From: Fasciola hepatica
Taxonomy: Eukaryota; Platyhelminthes; Trematoda; Plagiorchiida; Fasciolidae
Direction of reading: 5' to 3'
DNA length: 64,000 nucleotides
Assembly (NCBI GenBank): GCA_948099385.1
Contig: CANUEZ040000029.1
Coordinates: 651,501-715,500 of the forward strand
Numbering within the stretch: the first letter of the stretch is position 1; each line of letters opens with the position of its first letter. This document shows positions 46,400-58,520 of this stretch, piece after piece. The notes under the pieces are model-generated. The model worked only from the letters and a program-made list of their open reading frames with translations. It made no database searches and was not told the origin of the DNA. Both the position numbers and the translations under genes were made by a program.

Positions 46400-46950
46400 T
46401 GATTGTCACGGCTTCTGTGGTGGCTAGGATGTTTTTAGAGCGACTTTCGGCGCGTTCATAAGAACTTTGTGGACTATTTTGAAAGCGTCGTCGTTTACGT
46501 AATGTCCATTGCCCGCAAGGTGGCCAAAATTACGCTGGTAATGGATTTCCTGTTCCCCGTCGTCAGCCAAGCTGATTTGTGCTCTTTGATCCTTGATGAT
46601 AGCTGTCGTTCTATCTATATAGCTTGCCGAACATGAGAAAACAAACGAAAAGGTTAGCGTGGATGAGATGAGGACAGGAAACTTGTCTTTTAGTTCTTTT
46701 TGGATCGCTGGTCGACTGGTGAAGCAAGCTCGTAGTATGGCAGTGGTGCGAGTAACTGCCTCTCCAAGCATCTTATTAGTAACTCGCTTTAGTCATCTTC
46801 TTTGAAAAGAAGCCGAATGTAAAACTTTTTCTTCTTAACGGTCACCAATGCCTGTCTCGTTGCTCTTTCTGTCATTTTCTTCTAAATAAAGCGTTTGGGG
46901 TATCCGTTATCCAAAAGCGTTTGATTAAAATGTCTAATTCCCCACTCATT
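46400..46950 (-). mobile_element. Penelope-like element, GIY-YIG endonuclease end
   Basis: On the minus strand: NGYPKRFI (about 46910), a KKKFYIRLLFKEDD-like segment, then TSRPAIQKELKDKFPVLIS, FSCSASYIDRTT and HLAGNGHYVN. These match the connector and GIY-YIG endonuclease of Penelope-like retroelements; the YIG is changed to YID. A 115-codon stretch is still open. No reverse transcriptase was recognised upstream. Confidence 0.72.
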
Positions 46951-47840
46951 GTTTCATCCGAGCAAACTATCTCCGTCCCGTGATCATAAATTGCATGGTT
47001 AAATCGGTAATTGACGGCTTACTGTCTACCCCATTTACAGGCGCCTGGAATTCATGAAACTAAACAGACTTTTTGAGGAAGTTGTGGGAGTAAAAATAAT
47101 ATGACGGCGTTACATGAATAGCCAGCACAGTTTTGTTCAATATCTATTGAATTCGTCGTTTCCCCCGTAGATAACGGGTTTATTAGATACTACTAACAGA
47201 GATTTTGTCGTATATAATAAAAGATTCAACAACAAAAAATGCACGACAACAAAACAAAGTCAATAACAGCCGCAGCCTAATTTAACACATCAGTATAAAC
47301 TAGAAATGCACGATAAAAGAACAACCTGTTTTCCCGTTATTCAGGTGTTCTTCATGTTCAATAGTAGTGTACATGGTCAAAAACAAGCCCTTAAAATAGG
47401 CTAAAATGAGCCTATTTTACATATGTTGGTCTAAAAGTTCTCATGGCTAACTTAATAATGTTATACTTTGAAACTAGAAGAACAATAAAAGGTTTCTTTC
47501 GTGATTGTTCTCCCTACAGAATGTAACTGACTTCAACTCCGACAGTGTCTAATGTGAGACTGTCCAACCATGAAAAAATTCAATTCTTACACAAATGTTC
47601 CGTAACGTATGACGAATTCATTCTGCTCGTATTGGTTAGCCATCGTTTGGATAAAAACAAGCTTTATACCCTTATTGTTAACGAGTTACATATCCAAAAC
47701 TCAGGTTCTTCTCGTAACAGCACGATGACGCTAAATATTTCTGAGTGCCCACAAAAACGTTAACCAGGTTTGTTCTATAAGATATTGCTTTCACGACAAT
47801 TATAAGGTTACTGAAAATTGTTACGCATGTTGTCTACATT
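46951..47840. other. unassigned intergenic stretch
   Basis: No gene supported. A plus-strand open frame (47545-47763) has no motif. Confidence 0.35.
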
Positions 47841-47847
47841 AAACATT

Positions 47848-47853
47848 TTTATT
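47848..47853 (-). terminator. polyadenylation signal AATAAA
   Basis: It lies 57 nt past the stop of the candidate exon at 47910-48074 on the same strand. Confidence 0.4.
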
Positions 47854-47909
47854 CGTAAATTTCCCGCTCCCCTAGATGAAGTTATTCATCCTTTATATAA
47901 TGGTAATTC

Positions 47910-48074
47910 TTAGTTTTTACTGGGATCACGAAGGCTACACAAGACTTGAAAGTAAAACGTGAGATTGCTCTGTGCATTTTTCGGAAATACATCAACAGCG
48001 ACATCAACTTTAATTGTGACTGGTAACGCTTCGTGCTCTGGGAAATATTGTACTCGGTACACATGATGCAAAGA
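47910..48074 (-). CDS. candidate last exon of an unidentified minus-strand gene
   Basis: A strong acceptor (ttttcttatattctag) opens a 54-codon frame with SLHHVYRVQYFPEHEALPVT and VDVAVDVFPKNAQSNLTFYF, ending in TAA. A canonical AATAAA follows 57 nt after the stop. The alternating hydrophobic pattern suggests beta strands. I do not recognise the protein and could not link it to an upstream exon. It could be chance. Confidence 0.38.
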   Translation of the reverse strand, partial: SLHHVYRVQYFPEHEALPVTIKVDVAVDVFPKNAQSNLTFYFQVLCSLRDPSKN

Positions 48075-51000
48075 CTAGAATATAAGAAAATAAACCACCG
48101 TACTTCATCATAAGAAATATTCAGTGGACAGTAAAACTGCTGCAGTAATCTTTTTTTACAAACTCCACCATAATACTTCGTGGATCAGAAGTAGCTGCAA
48201 GTTAACCACCTGGTCTGTCATGCTGAATGTACTATCTGACAGAGAAGGTTGTGACAGATGGGATTTCGTGGGAAAATTGATTAATTTTTCAATACGCCGT
48301 TGACATTTACATTGTGCGGTTCTGTTATACCGTACACCAATAGAATACAGCGTTCAGCGAACAGTTTAGTTATCATGATATTTCATGAAGCGCTGTTACC
48401 ACTTTGCCTTTTTCTAAATTGTAAGTTCTCAATTTAATAGCAACCAGCATTTTAGTGAGTAATATGAAACGGGAATCCAAAACAAAGAAATACTTTAAAA
48501 CTTGCACAATAAGAACACGAAGCTGTTTGTTACTGAGTGAAAGCCAAGGTTGGTAATGGATATAATCACTAATTTAAGAGTGACGATATTCTATTAGCTA
48601 AATAACTGGCTAACGGAAATGTCATATAAAGTACGTAGATTTCAACTTATGGCGACCTTTACCTAATGGTTAGTACTCTAACCAATTGTGAGGAAAACCT
48701 ATGCCAACTCTTTAGTTCAACCGCGTACTGAAACTTGTTGTTATTTGAAATAAAGAAAATCGAACGAATAAGTGATCGATTTAATCCGAAATCTGGGTTT
48801 GAATAAACCCAAGTGTTCGCACAGCGGTGTATGTACTATCATTATGATATACTGATGCGTCACAATTTTTTAAATAATGAACCGTTAACACTTAGTGAAC
48901 GGGCAATTTGGCGCAATCTAAATGTAAATAAGACCGTTCGTTATTTCATGAAAAACCGTAATTTTGTAGCCACCAGCTTACGCGTTTTACCTTTGCAAAG
49001 AGATTTTCCTAAATTGAATCAGGAATGAACTGGAACAATTTACTGGACGATTAGTATTAGTCTACTTGTCCGTCAGGGTGAAGAAAAATGGACAGAATGG
49101 AATGGAGCTAACTTTGTTATAAACTCGTCCCTATAATAAGAAACGGTTGGATATAAGTTCTGCTGACTGTGGTGTATATACCACCGTCCTGCATACTATA
49201 GTAGATGGGTATTCATTTCCTAATGGGTAACTACGCCATAATTAAAATAACCTTCAATGACCGCATTATGGAATTAAAGCTGATGAGAAGAAAATTACAT
49301 TTACACAAACAGACCTCGGCATTTCAGCCAAAAATGATTCATACCTAACCCATTACCAAAATGAGGGACTGGAACAAATGCTCAGAAGCTCAGCTGGTTT
49401 GTGAGAAGTGCAGCCAGATGGAGAACAAGATGAAAGACTTGGTTATGAAGTCCAGTTTCTTGTTATTAAAATTCTCAAACAAGAAAACGTAGATTTTCCG
49501 CAGATATTATTGAGGGAGGAGGTGTATTAAAATCGGAACGTATATAGCTCGAAAAAATGCCACATCAAGATTGTGTATGTGGGGGAGGATTAGAAAAGCA
49601 TTTTTGGGCGAATTTCCACATACCGCTGGCTATGGCTAAACGAATTCAGATTTGGACTCCGAATGGAGTTGACATACATGACGACCACCCTCCCCTGGTC
49701 TTCCACTTGATGAAATTTCTATCCTGTCAGTGGAAGTGAAAGCCATTGACTAACACGAGTGAATCTGCAGCATTTGCGTTGAGTGACGAATCCTCTGTGC
49801 AAACCACGCAAGTATAAACATGAGTTCGTGAAAGAAAAACAACAGGGTAAATCTGACAATTTTTCGGGCGAAGAACTTTGTGGTGCTGAAAAGAAACGGG
49901 ATGGACATCTTTGCTGTAGGGGTGCAGTGTTATGAGCCCTCCCACCGTTGCCGATAAGATAAAGCAAGTTGAGTTCCTTATCTCGGACACCCTCTACAAC
50001 AAATATGGAGGGGAAAACTCTGCATCATATCTATCCAACCACCACAAAAATTGAGGAAAACATGACCAGCATTTTTGACCCGTGTAGATAACATTTTTTC
50101 TATTATTGGTCTCCACTTGTTTCGATCTCCAGGTTATTGGTAATTAGTAAGTCTGCCACTAATGAATGATAGATACACATCCCTTTTCTTCTCCCAAACC
50201 GATGATTCGGATAAACTTTGGTAGAATGATGAAGCCTGAAAACGTATATCCTGGGAACAAACAGCCTCAGAAAGTGAAAAATAGTCGGCGCGTGTACTGA
50301 GTCTGGTTGGAAATGGTTCCCGTCTACTAGCAGAATCACACTCTTCAGTTCCGGTGAATGTTACTTACCGGCCTATCTAATGGATAACAAACACGCTGAA
50401 GCTGACTATATACGGGACAATACAGACTAGTTATACATGTCAAATTTTAGTGACATTTGAACGTGCTTGAAAAATTCACCTGAAATACGACGAAGACAGC
50501 CTTTCGTCCAGTGACGCTACTACCTCACCGGGTTTTTCACTCAAACGACAGCGGAAAGTGAGTAGATTTTAGCAGCAAAACCAAACCAAAGAAAGACCCT
50601 ATCGTTCCTTAACACAGGATAAGAACGACTTGAAATAGCCGTTGAAATCTAACGGTAAAGATGATTCTTGTTGTTTTTGCTTTTTTTAGCAGTTCGTGCA
50701 TTGTTAAGACCGAGTGTTTCTAGTGAGTATCCATTCCCCTTCCCCTTCGGTTCAGACATTTGTTTGGGCAAAATATAACGTTAAATTAGTTCATACCAGT
50801 GAAGAATGAGCGTATAATGTACTTTGTCTCCTTCTAGTGCGCGAGCTACAAATGTTCATATTCACGACGAATGCTGATTGGACCAAAAAACGTGTTTTGT
50901 CATGGTGGGCCAAAAGACTTCATCACAGCAACACTTTCGATAGTATGTAACTACGGTAGCTCCAACAGGGAATGTATGTGTCTCCCAAATTGTTGTTTAT

Positions 51001-54000
51001 TGTTGATTTACGTGTCTTCATATTAAGACAACCTTCTGAAGAGAACTATTTCAGGTCTGAAAGCGTTCCTGCATAACTATCGTGAGTTTAACTTACTTAT
51101 TCTAATTATTTGTTTATTCGGAATAAACGGAGTTACCCGGCTGCTTTATTTGTAATAGTAAAGGCATTCAATAGCAGTGGCATTTATCCAAAGGTCTGCA
51201 AGCTGTAATCCGATGCGAAGCGGCTCGCATGAGATGTGCGTGTTGAACAAAAGATGGTGGACTTACTGGGCACGGTGACGTCCCTTAACGTTCAAAGCCC
51301 ACTAATGGGTAAAGAGGAACCACGTTGGACCAGCTGGTTCTGTTAAAGAGTGACATCACTACACCGGAGGTCCGAGTCCAACTGGTTTATTTATTTTATT
51401 TGAGTTTATATGTTAAGAAGGACCTACTATGTTTATGTTATGATGACACGGCGCACAAGTTCGTGCACGATGTGATGCGCCGTCTCATCAGCACAAACGT
51501 TAGTCCTACGTACGTAGCGGACTTGAATAACTATTCCGAAGCACACGGGAAATACGGGTTTCGTAAAAGTAAAATGACTACTAAACAAACCGATCGAAAA
51601 CCGATGTTACGAACGGGCTGGGTGCTACGAGGGAAGGGTTCATGTGGACAAAAAACCATATTCTGGCTTAATTCAGGGGTCTCGCCAAACTTCGACAATA
51701 TTTGTAATTGCAAGTGGATAGAACAAATCAGTCCTCCATGGTACCGTTTACGGGAGTTTAGATGCCCCACTGTGTTGTCAGCGAATCATCTAGCAGGGTG
51801 TAGCAGTTTTCGTGAAGGCTGCAGGTATGCGAACTGTAAAGAAGCCTGAAGGAAGTTCGGCAAACCGGAGCTGAGTAACTTCATAAACATGAGTCAACGG
51901 TTACACCGGAAAAGATTGACTCAGGGATCCTAGCGTGAACACGTAACGGCGAATCAGCGCGTCACTTTTGAATGGCGCGGTGATTTGGTTGTTATGACGG
52001 CATAACAACTGATTGCAGAAAAAAACAACTTTGCTAGTTTCCCAAGTCAAACAAGTTCAACAGTTAAGACCTGTGTGTTCAGCTTTGGTTCCACAGTTGT
52101 TCCGAAAACAGCAATACCTGAACTAAGTTGAGATGAACGGGGGTTACGTGCAGAATAGAAATCGAAGATGCGTCTTTGAAGATTTCGGCATCGAAGTGGC
52201 ACTATTTTTCGGAAGGTTAAGCTGGGACAAGATCCTTTGCAACAGGGACCCAGTTCAGATGGTTTTAAAGGCCCTGTGCAACGTAGTGGAGAAAATCCCG
52301 TTTCCGGTTGGCTGCTCTCGTTTTGACTCACTGTCGACCAGTATCCGTTGAGGTCCAGAGTAACGCGAGGTTATTGTTACTCCCACTTCATGTGTGACTG
52401 TGATTATTGCTGGTGCCTTAACTTTTAGGGTTCAAAACTAAAGGACCCCCTTACATATCACTCTTCGCCCAGTTTTCACCTTTCAGTCCATCGGGTCAGA
52501 TCCAGTTCGTTCTTCGTATGCATCTTGAGTTTCCAGTGGAATACAAATATTCATCTAATGAATTATAACGGAAACAACCCGACGCAAAATAACCAAAGGA
52601 TGTGGGCCGTAGTTCGATCTCCATCTCAGGGTAAAGAGACGGAGTAGGTGTGGGAGCACACGATGCTCAAATGAGTCAGTAGAGGAGGCTGTAGCCAATC
52701 GCATTAGCTACTTCTTGATTTGGATTTTTGAATTGATAACAGTGACAAGTTTCCACATTTTTAGGTGGGAAAACTAGCTTTATTGCCTGAAAACCGACGA
52801 GGCCCTAGTTTTTCAAAGAGTTCAATCTTTCAGACGTTTTTGATGTCCTTACAAAGGTGGTTTAAGGTTATAGGTGACAAATAGTCGTTTTTGCCCCTCA
52901 TTCCAAGTTATTAGCGAGAAATGGTATCAGTCAAAGCTACTTGTAGCGATGTGTTCTCCAGAAACTTTTTCAGGCTTTCAAAGTCGCTAGTTTTTCTGGT
53001 TTCGACGCGGTTTTCCACTTCAACTTCGGAACTCATTACCAAGATGCCAAACAGAAAGGAAACTCTCCGAATGGCTCGGTTAACCGTAGTGTGGAAGAAA
53101 GTGCTGACCTAGCGGGAAACGACGGACTCCAGCACGACCACTGTCACCATTAGTAACAGAAGGTGTGTTCCAAGGTGGTGGAAGACATTGGGCCACAAAG
53201 TAACTACCCATCAAGTAAGACATAGCGCCCATAGCTTCGTTTTCACAAGTACGTTTCCAAGTACATCTAATATAGCTAGAAAATGAGGTAAGTTTGCGAA
53301 ATCAAGAGTAAAAGTCACGATTCAGATAAACGGTTCAATGTTAAAATAAATTCCCGTCATAAATCCGAAAACTGTCAAAAATGTCCGACTCAATCCGAAA
53401 GAACAGGAAACAAAGGGTCAGCCTTCTCTACAAAGGTGGAAAATACTTTCGCAGCGAGGGTAGAATCTCTCCGGAAGCAGAGTGAACCGATGCACTACGA
53501 AGCTGAGCAAGCCAAACATGCCACCGGAGCCGTGGCAGACAGAATTGAACGACACCTGCTCCATGAATTAGGAGATAACATTGTAAATAACAGTGGAATT
53601 AGAGGGGCGAAAACAGTCGGTACAAGACTACGGCTCTTGGATTCTTGGGTCACCTCTTTTCGCACCGATATAGAGGTACCACAGATGGGGCTTACTGCAT
53701 AAAACTCGACCATCTTCTCCAAGACCGACGTTAGCATTTTTAGGGGTATGCCGTCTACCAGGGCCTGTGCGGTAGAGGAAAACTCCCGGATTATTTTGCG
53801 TACCACGTCTGATAGCTCCACCTTTTCAGGCTGGGTAGTGTCACCAGCCCATCGAGTTTGAGCAAAAATGTCTCCAAACAACTGGCTCTCAATGCTCAGT
53901 ATTCATAGATTTTCCCCCTGGTAGTTCTCCCTAACGATCGAGGGAGGACTCGGTTACCCGAGATGGCGTCATATGTCGGTATGGCTGCAGCCAGATACTG

Positions 54001-57000
54001 GACTCCGGATGCACACAGTAAGCGGCGTCGCTAATATGAAAGGTCGCCAAAGCAAGTTAACCAAGGCTGCAACCCGAGGATATCAGCAATACATCAAAGG
54101 TCAGTGTCCAACGGAAAATGGAGTGTTACTTTTATCCAACGCGGTATCTACATTAGACATGTTATTAGGTCAAAAAGGAGGGTACCCATCCAACAGCTGC
54201 TTTCCCCAGGCTGGTCAGAGGGAAGAAATAATAGCAGCGTTCGATGAAGGGGCCAGACAACGATTGGCCGAGGTTTTTGAAGAGGATGAGATAAAGTGAA
54301 CCGTTTAAACCAATAAGAATAGAAAGGACAAAGGCTCCAATCCCTTTTTTATTAGATCAACTTTGGTTTCATGAGCCTCAACCACCTTGCGAGGAATCAG
54401 TAGTCATATCGGCAAGAAAAATAAGCAAAGTTAACGTAGCTGACAAAGAACAAAAACGAGGATTCCACAAAGCGCCGAATCCTTAGAGTATTAAAAAATA
54501 GTCGCAAGGTCTTCCAGCTCTCAGTGAGTTTATTTGAAAACATGCCCCGAGCAGCAAATAGCAGCGGAGGACTAGAGGGATTACCACGGAAAACCGCTTA
54601 GCAGAGGCTGTTACTAAAGAAATTGTGGTCACTGATAGGTTGAAACCAAACGAAGAAACAACTGCAAAATTTGGTGCGGAATTTGTTTATATAGACACCA
54701 GTGTTTGCAGAAAGCGGGATATCACCTTGAAGACTGCTTTCGAAGGTACCCTCAGAGGCGAAAGTAGCAGTTGATTCAGTGGTACTTTACTTGGTACCCT
54801 CAATCTGGTTCGCGAACGCCTGCAGCACCCGTGTAAAGGAGAGAGCCAGTGACTAAGATAATAGAGTCCGACGTCGCCGCGTTAACAACAACTTTAAATG
54901 GGCCGTAAAATGACAGTGCTGCTTCAGCAAGACAGGACAGAGTAGATTGAAGCTACGGGTAGGGTAGCTTTCTTAGTATGGACCGACGTAGCTCAATAGC
55001 AGAGCCCTGTTGAGTCCAAGCGCAGAATTAGATCGTCTGACGCCTAGTATTCCCGTTATTTAAAGAACACTGTAGTCACGAGTAAGGTCCGGTTCCAGTC
55101 CAATGAAAAATAGTACGGTATCAATACTACCTCGAATGGCTAATTCAGTGCCCTGTACAGACCTTGAACTGTGAGGTGTCTGAATGTCACCATTATGCAA
55201 GGCACTGAAATGTGGTGCGTCCTTCTGAAAGAAAAACAAATAAATCCATTTACAACACGCCAGTTGACGCAAAGACTGCTGTGAAGTAGTCTGGGTTTAA
55301 CAAGGCAGCAATTTGCTGTGCCTAAATGTGAAGTGGACGAAGGAATGCTCGCACCCAAGGGAGTCACTCGCTAGCCCAAGAGGTTGGCTGACTGTCCACG
55401 GGAAACACCCAATTAGAAAAATGGCTCGGTGTGTGCATGTGAGCAGGCAGTGCACAAGCTTAGTCTAGCTCCCGTTTAACTAGGATTGATACACCTGCGT
55501 CAGGGCATACTTGTAGCTAGTGGACTGACAGGGGGAACCAGTCGGTGAAGGAAGTCGGGACCCACTCAGAGACGTCTAAGTGAAAACAGAAGCCCAGTAT
55601 ATGAATGTTTGTGCCGGTCCGACGAATGGAAAGCGGCCACTGTGTCCGCAAGCAAACTGGGTCGGAGGTCCGTGCGCTGATACCATGTGACGTGTCTGTG
55701 CCTCCATTGGATAGGCTGCATGATCAACAGGATCAGCGTGAACTGATCCACACATGAAACCCATAACTAAAGGGGCAGAGATGACGGTTGACAGGACCAA
55801 ACTGGCCCTCGTAGAGTGGACAAACTGGCGAACTGAAATCAACACTTGACTCTTCGAAACAGAGTAGACAAACCGCCCAAATTAGTTTCCAGTAGTGCTC
55901 TTGCTGGTTTGTGCTTCATTAGAGTCACGAATAAAACGGCTCTCAAAATCTGCCTCTACAGGATTCCGCAGATGACGGCTTGCTTATGCTGCCTCTGTAC
56001 TAACACAGACGGAGGAGCTCGTCTAGTTAAGGGAATTCCTGCCAGAAACCAACTGGGAAAACGGTATCGCACTAAGGGGTAGACGGATGACAAAAGTATG
56101 CAGTGGTTTTGGTTGCTTTTACTGAAACTGGACGAGAAGCAGACCACCATGCATGGAATTGGTCATTACCTGCCACGGCCCGATCCAGCCATCAAAGGGC
56201 AATAACGAGGTGCTGGAGAAAATAAAGTGGATTGGCCGCTGCGCCAGTAGCCCTAAATGTGACTGCCAGATGCGGAAAACCCATCGAAAGCGTCACAATA
56301 TTTGGATCCTTGAAGGTGCACGGTTAAGTACATTCTCCTTGTGTCTCAATAACCTATATATTTCAGCGCCAGTCTTTGTTTATCCGCGTCCAAAGCGTGA
56401 TTCTGCCGTTACTCCTTTGGATCGGAGTGACTTACGTTTTCGTTTTATCAGGCCGTGAACTTATCTCATTTTGAGTCCTTGTGATCTCATATATAGGGTT
56501 TGTATATATTTGTGAGCTCACTGGTTCCATAATCCAGTATAGCAAAGCTTGCGAATCGATCTAGTCCTGATCATGGGTTTTTGTGGAACGGCTTCGCCTC
56601 GCTCAAAAATGCCTTACTTAGAACATTGCTTTAAAACTCAAAAAAGAGCCCATCGGAAGGGCAGTACGTCGGCTCACCGGCGGAACTAAAGTAGACAAAG
56701 TGGGGGGGGGGGGGGAGGCGGCGCAGGAAGTGAATTTGATAGCGAACCACGCAAACTCATCGGCTGAAGAATGCTGGGAGACCAAAGAAAAGAGAGAATT
56801 CACATATACAGAGGATTTTACACTTCTGAGGTCGGTTGAAAGCATAAGTGTGTTCCTACTATGGAAGTCAAGGGCCAGTGGAGCTACTGCCACTGTAGAT
56901 ATCACTAGGCGGCTTAGGTATCGTACGAAATCCGACAACCATGAAACAGCTTGTGAGGTCGGTGGTCACTGAGCTAGAGTTTGGGCCACAAACGTTTCAT

Positions 57001-57379
57001 CGCCAATCGAGGTGACACCATTTGTACGCAGGCGGAGGCCCCCCTACTCGAATGTTCATATATGGATCCAGTCGTGTATGATTCAGCCCATCAGGCAGCC
57101 TTGAACCTTCTGGCAGCAGTGACTTCAGGAGGCTACCAGTTATAGAAAATTATCCTTTTGACCTCCCGGTGAATGCGTCTAAATTCAAAAACTCTACCTG
57201 TGATTTTTCTCAATGCCATCTATATTCTCCCATTTGGTCACAGCACATCCCTGCTGTTTTGTATTTTTAGGTTTTCGTTCACTTTTAACAAACAGTTCAT
57301 TATTTTATCGTAGTCTTGGTCCACGGCCTCCTCATGACAACCTTCTGGTTGAACTATCTAGGCGAATAATTGGGTTTCA
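48075..57379. other. 9.3 kb without a supportable gene
   Basis: Several open frames of 70-174 codons occur (for example 51325-51849 plus, 53973-54299 plus, 56618-56938 minus), but none shows a family motif or matching splice sites. From about 51 kb onward the base composition is richer in G+C than the HYDIN introns, which suggests old unclassified retroelements. A run of 14 G lies at 56702-56715. Confidence 0.4.
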
Positions 57380-58520
57380 CTGCTGTGGGTCATTAAGACT
57401 GTGGTCCAATTAATTCTTCCATCATTCGTTGAGCTAACCTGGCCTCTTGCGTACCACGAGATTGTAAATACAATCCAGTCGGAGGTCTTTACTGACTGAA
57501 TAACTCGAAGAACGCCTGTCCTCCAAGAGCTCTCTTGCACTCTTTGTCTTCGCTTGATCCAGGATATGAGCTTCATTCGGGTTGGGCATGCGCTGTTGTT
57601 GATCCCCCTGAATCGATATTAGAGATCGTATCGTGCCTTCTTGTGACGGGTTGGATTCACGTAGTGGTGTCCCGAGGCTTCTCCCAGTTTGACCTTTGTA
57701 GCATTTTTGACAGTCCTTGCGGTTTGTCTTTCACATCAGGCTTCTTTTTTCTTCGGGCTTGAATGGCCCCTTCGGCCTTTATATGATTCTCCCCAGAGTT
57801 TTGGTCGGTTTATAACCAACTCGGATGTCCTGTGATTATGGTCATTTTGGGAACGCTTAATGAGCGGCGGTGCCATTTTAGTTAAATTGTGGTTCCCGAC
57901 CATGTTAGATTTTGGTTACATTGTGGCCCTCCATGAAATGTTTTTCTGATATTCTGTCTAACAGAATCTCAAAGAAGACTCCTTGCGGTAGACTAGGCAC
58001 ATGCAGTAAAATTTATTAGGTTTTCCGTATATATTTGTTCTCGACGAACATATACCTGCATTTGACATCTGCAAGATCGTTTTTACCGATACGTCTAGAA
58101 AAGTTGGTTGCCTTTTCCATTTACATTGTGAATTTGATGTCCTCAAAGAGATTATTGATGGTGGCGTGTGCCTTCCTAACGTCGGAAAGCTTGATAATTA
58201 CAAGTTTGCCATCTAGATGTCTAATCCAAATTCTTGGTTTTATCCTTGGTGACAGTACTCCCAAAGTCTTGCATTACAGCTTCTTCGAGCAATCCGGATA
58301 TGGGTGGTCCCATCGGAGCTCTTCTCATTTGTACGCAGGTTTCCCCGTCATACTTGAAACACGTGTGTGCGCGCATGCACGTTAGTTCCCAAATTGTTTC
58401 TTTTCCTAGCGGATCGCCTGGTTGAGGTTTTGAAATGATCCATTCAATATGCTCCGGGCTAGATTTAAGTTGATGTCTAGTGCCTGGTGACGTCGAGAAG
58501 GGGGGTTTCTTCATCTTCCT
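57380..58520 (-). mobile_element. Penelope-like element, reverse transcriptase and endonuclease, decayed
   Basis: On the minus strand from 5' to 3': CVQMRRAPMGPPISGLLEEA (about 58320), the PMG-x-P-I-S-G motif of Penelope RTs; WIRHLDGKLVIIKLSD (58180-58230), where the catalytic Tyr-x-Asp-Asp has become His-Leu-Asp-Gly; QPTFLDVSVKT (58090); then CQKCYKGQTGRSLGTPLRE near 57700, resembling the YIG-x-x-TGR part of the GIY-YIG nuclease; and AKTKSARELLED near 57545. Frameshifts separate these parts. Confidence 0.8.

Noticed and set aside
49719..49990. Minus-strand open frame as an upstream exon of the gene ending at 47910
   Set aside because: No convincing donor at its end and no phase link to the candidate last exon.
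51325..51849. 174-codon plus-strand ORF
   Set aside because: Longest orphan frame here, but without recognisable domain or flanking LINE/LTR context. Left unassigned.
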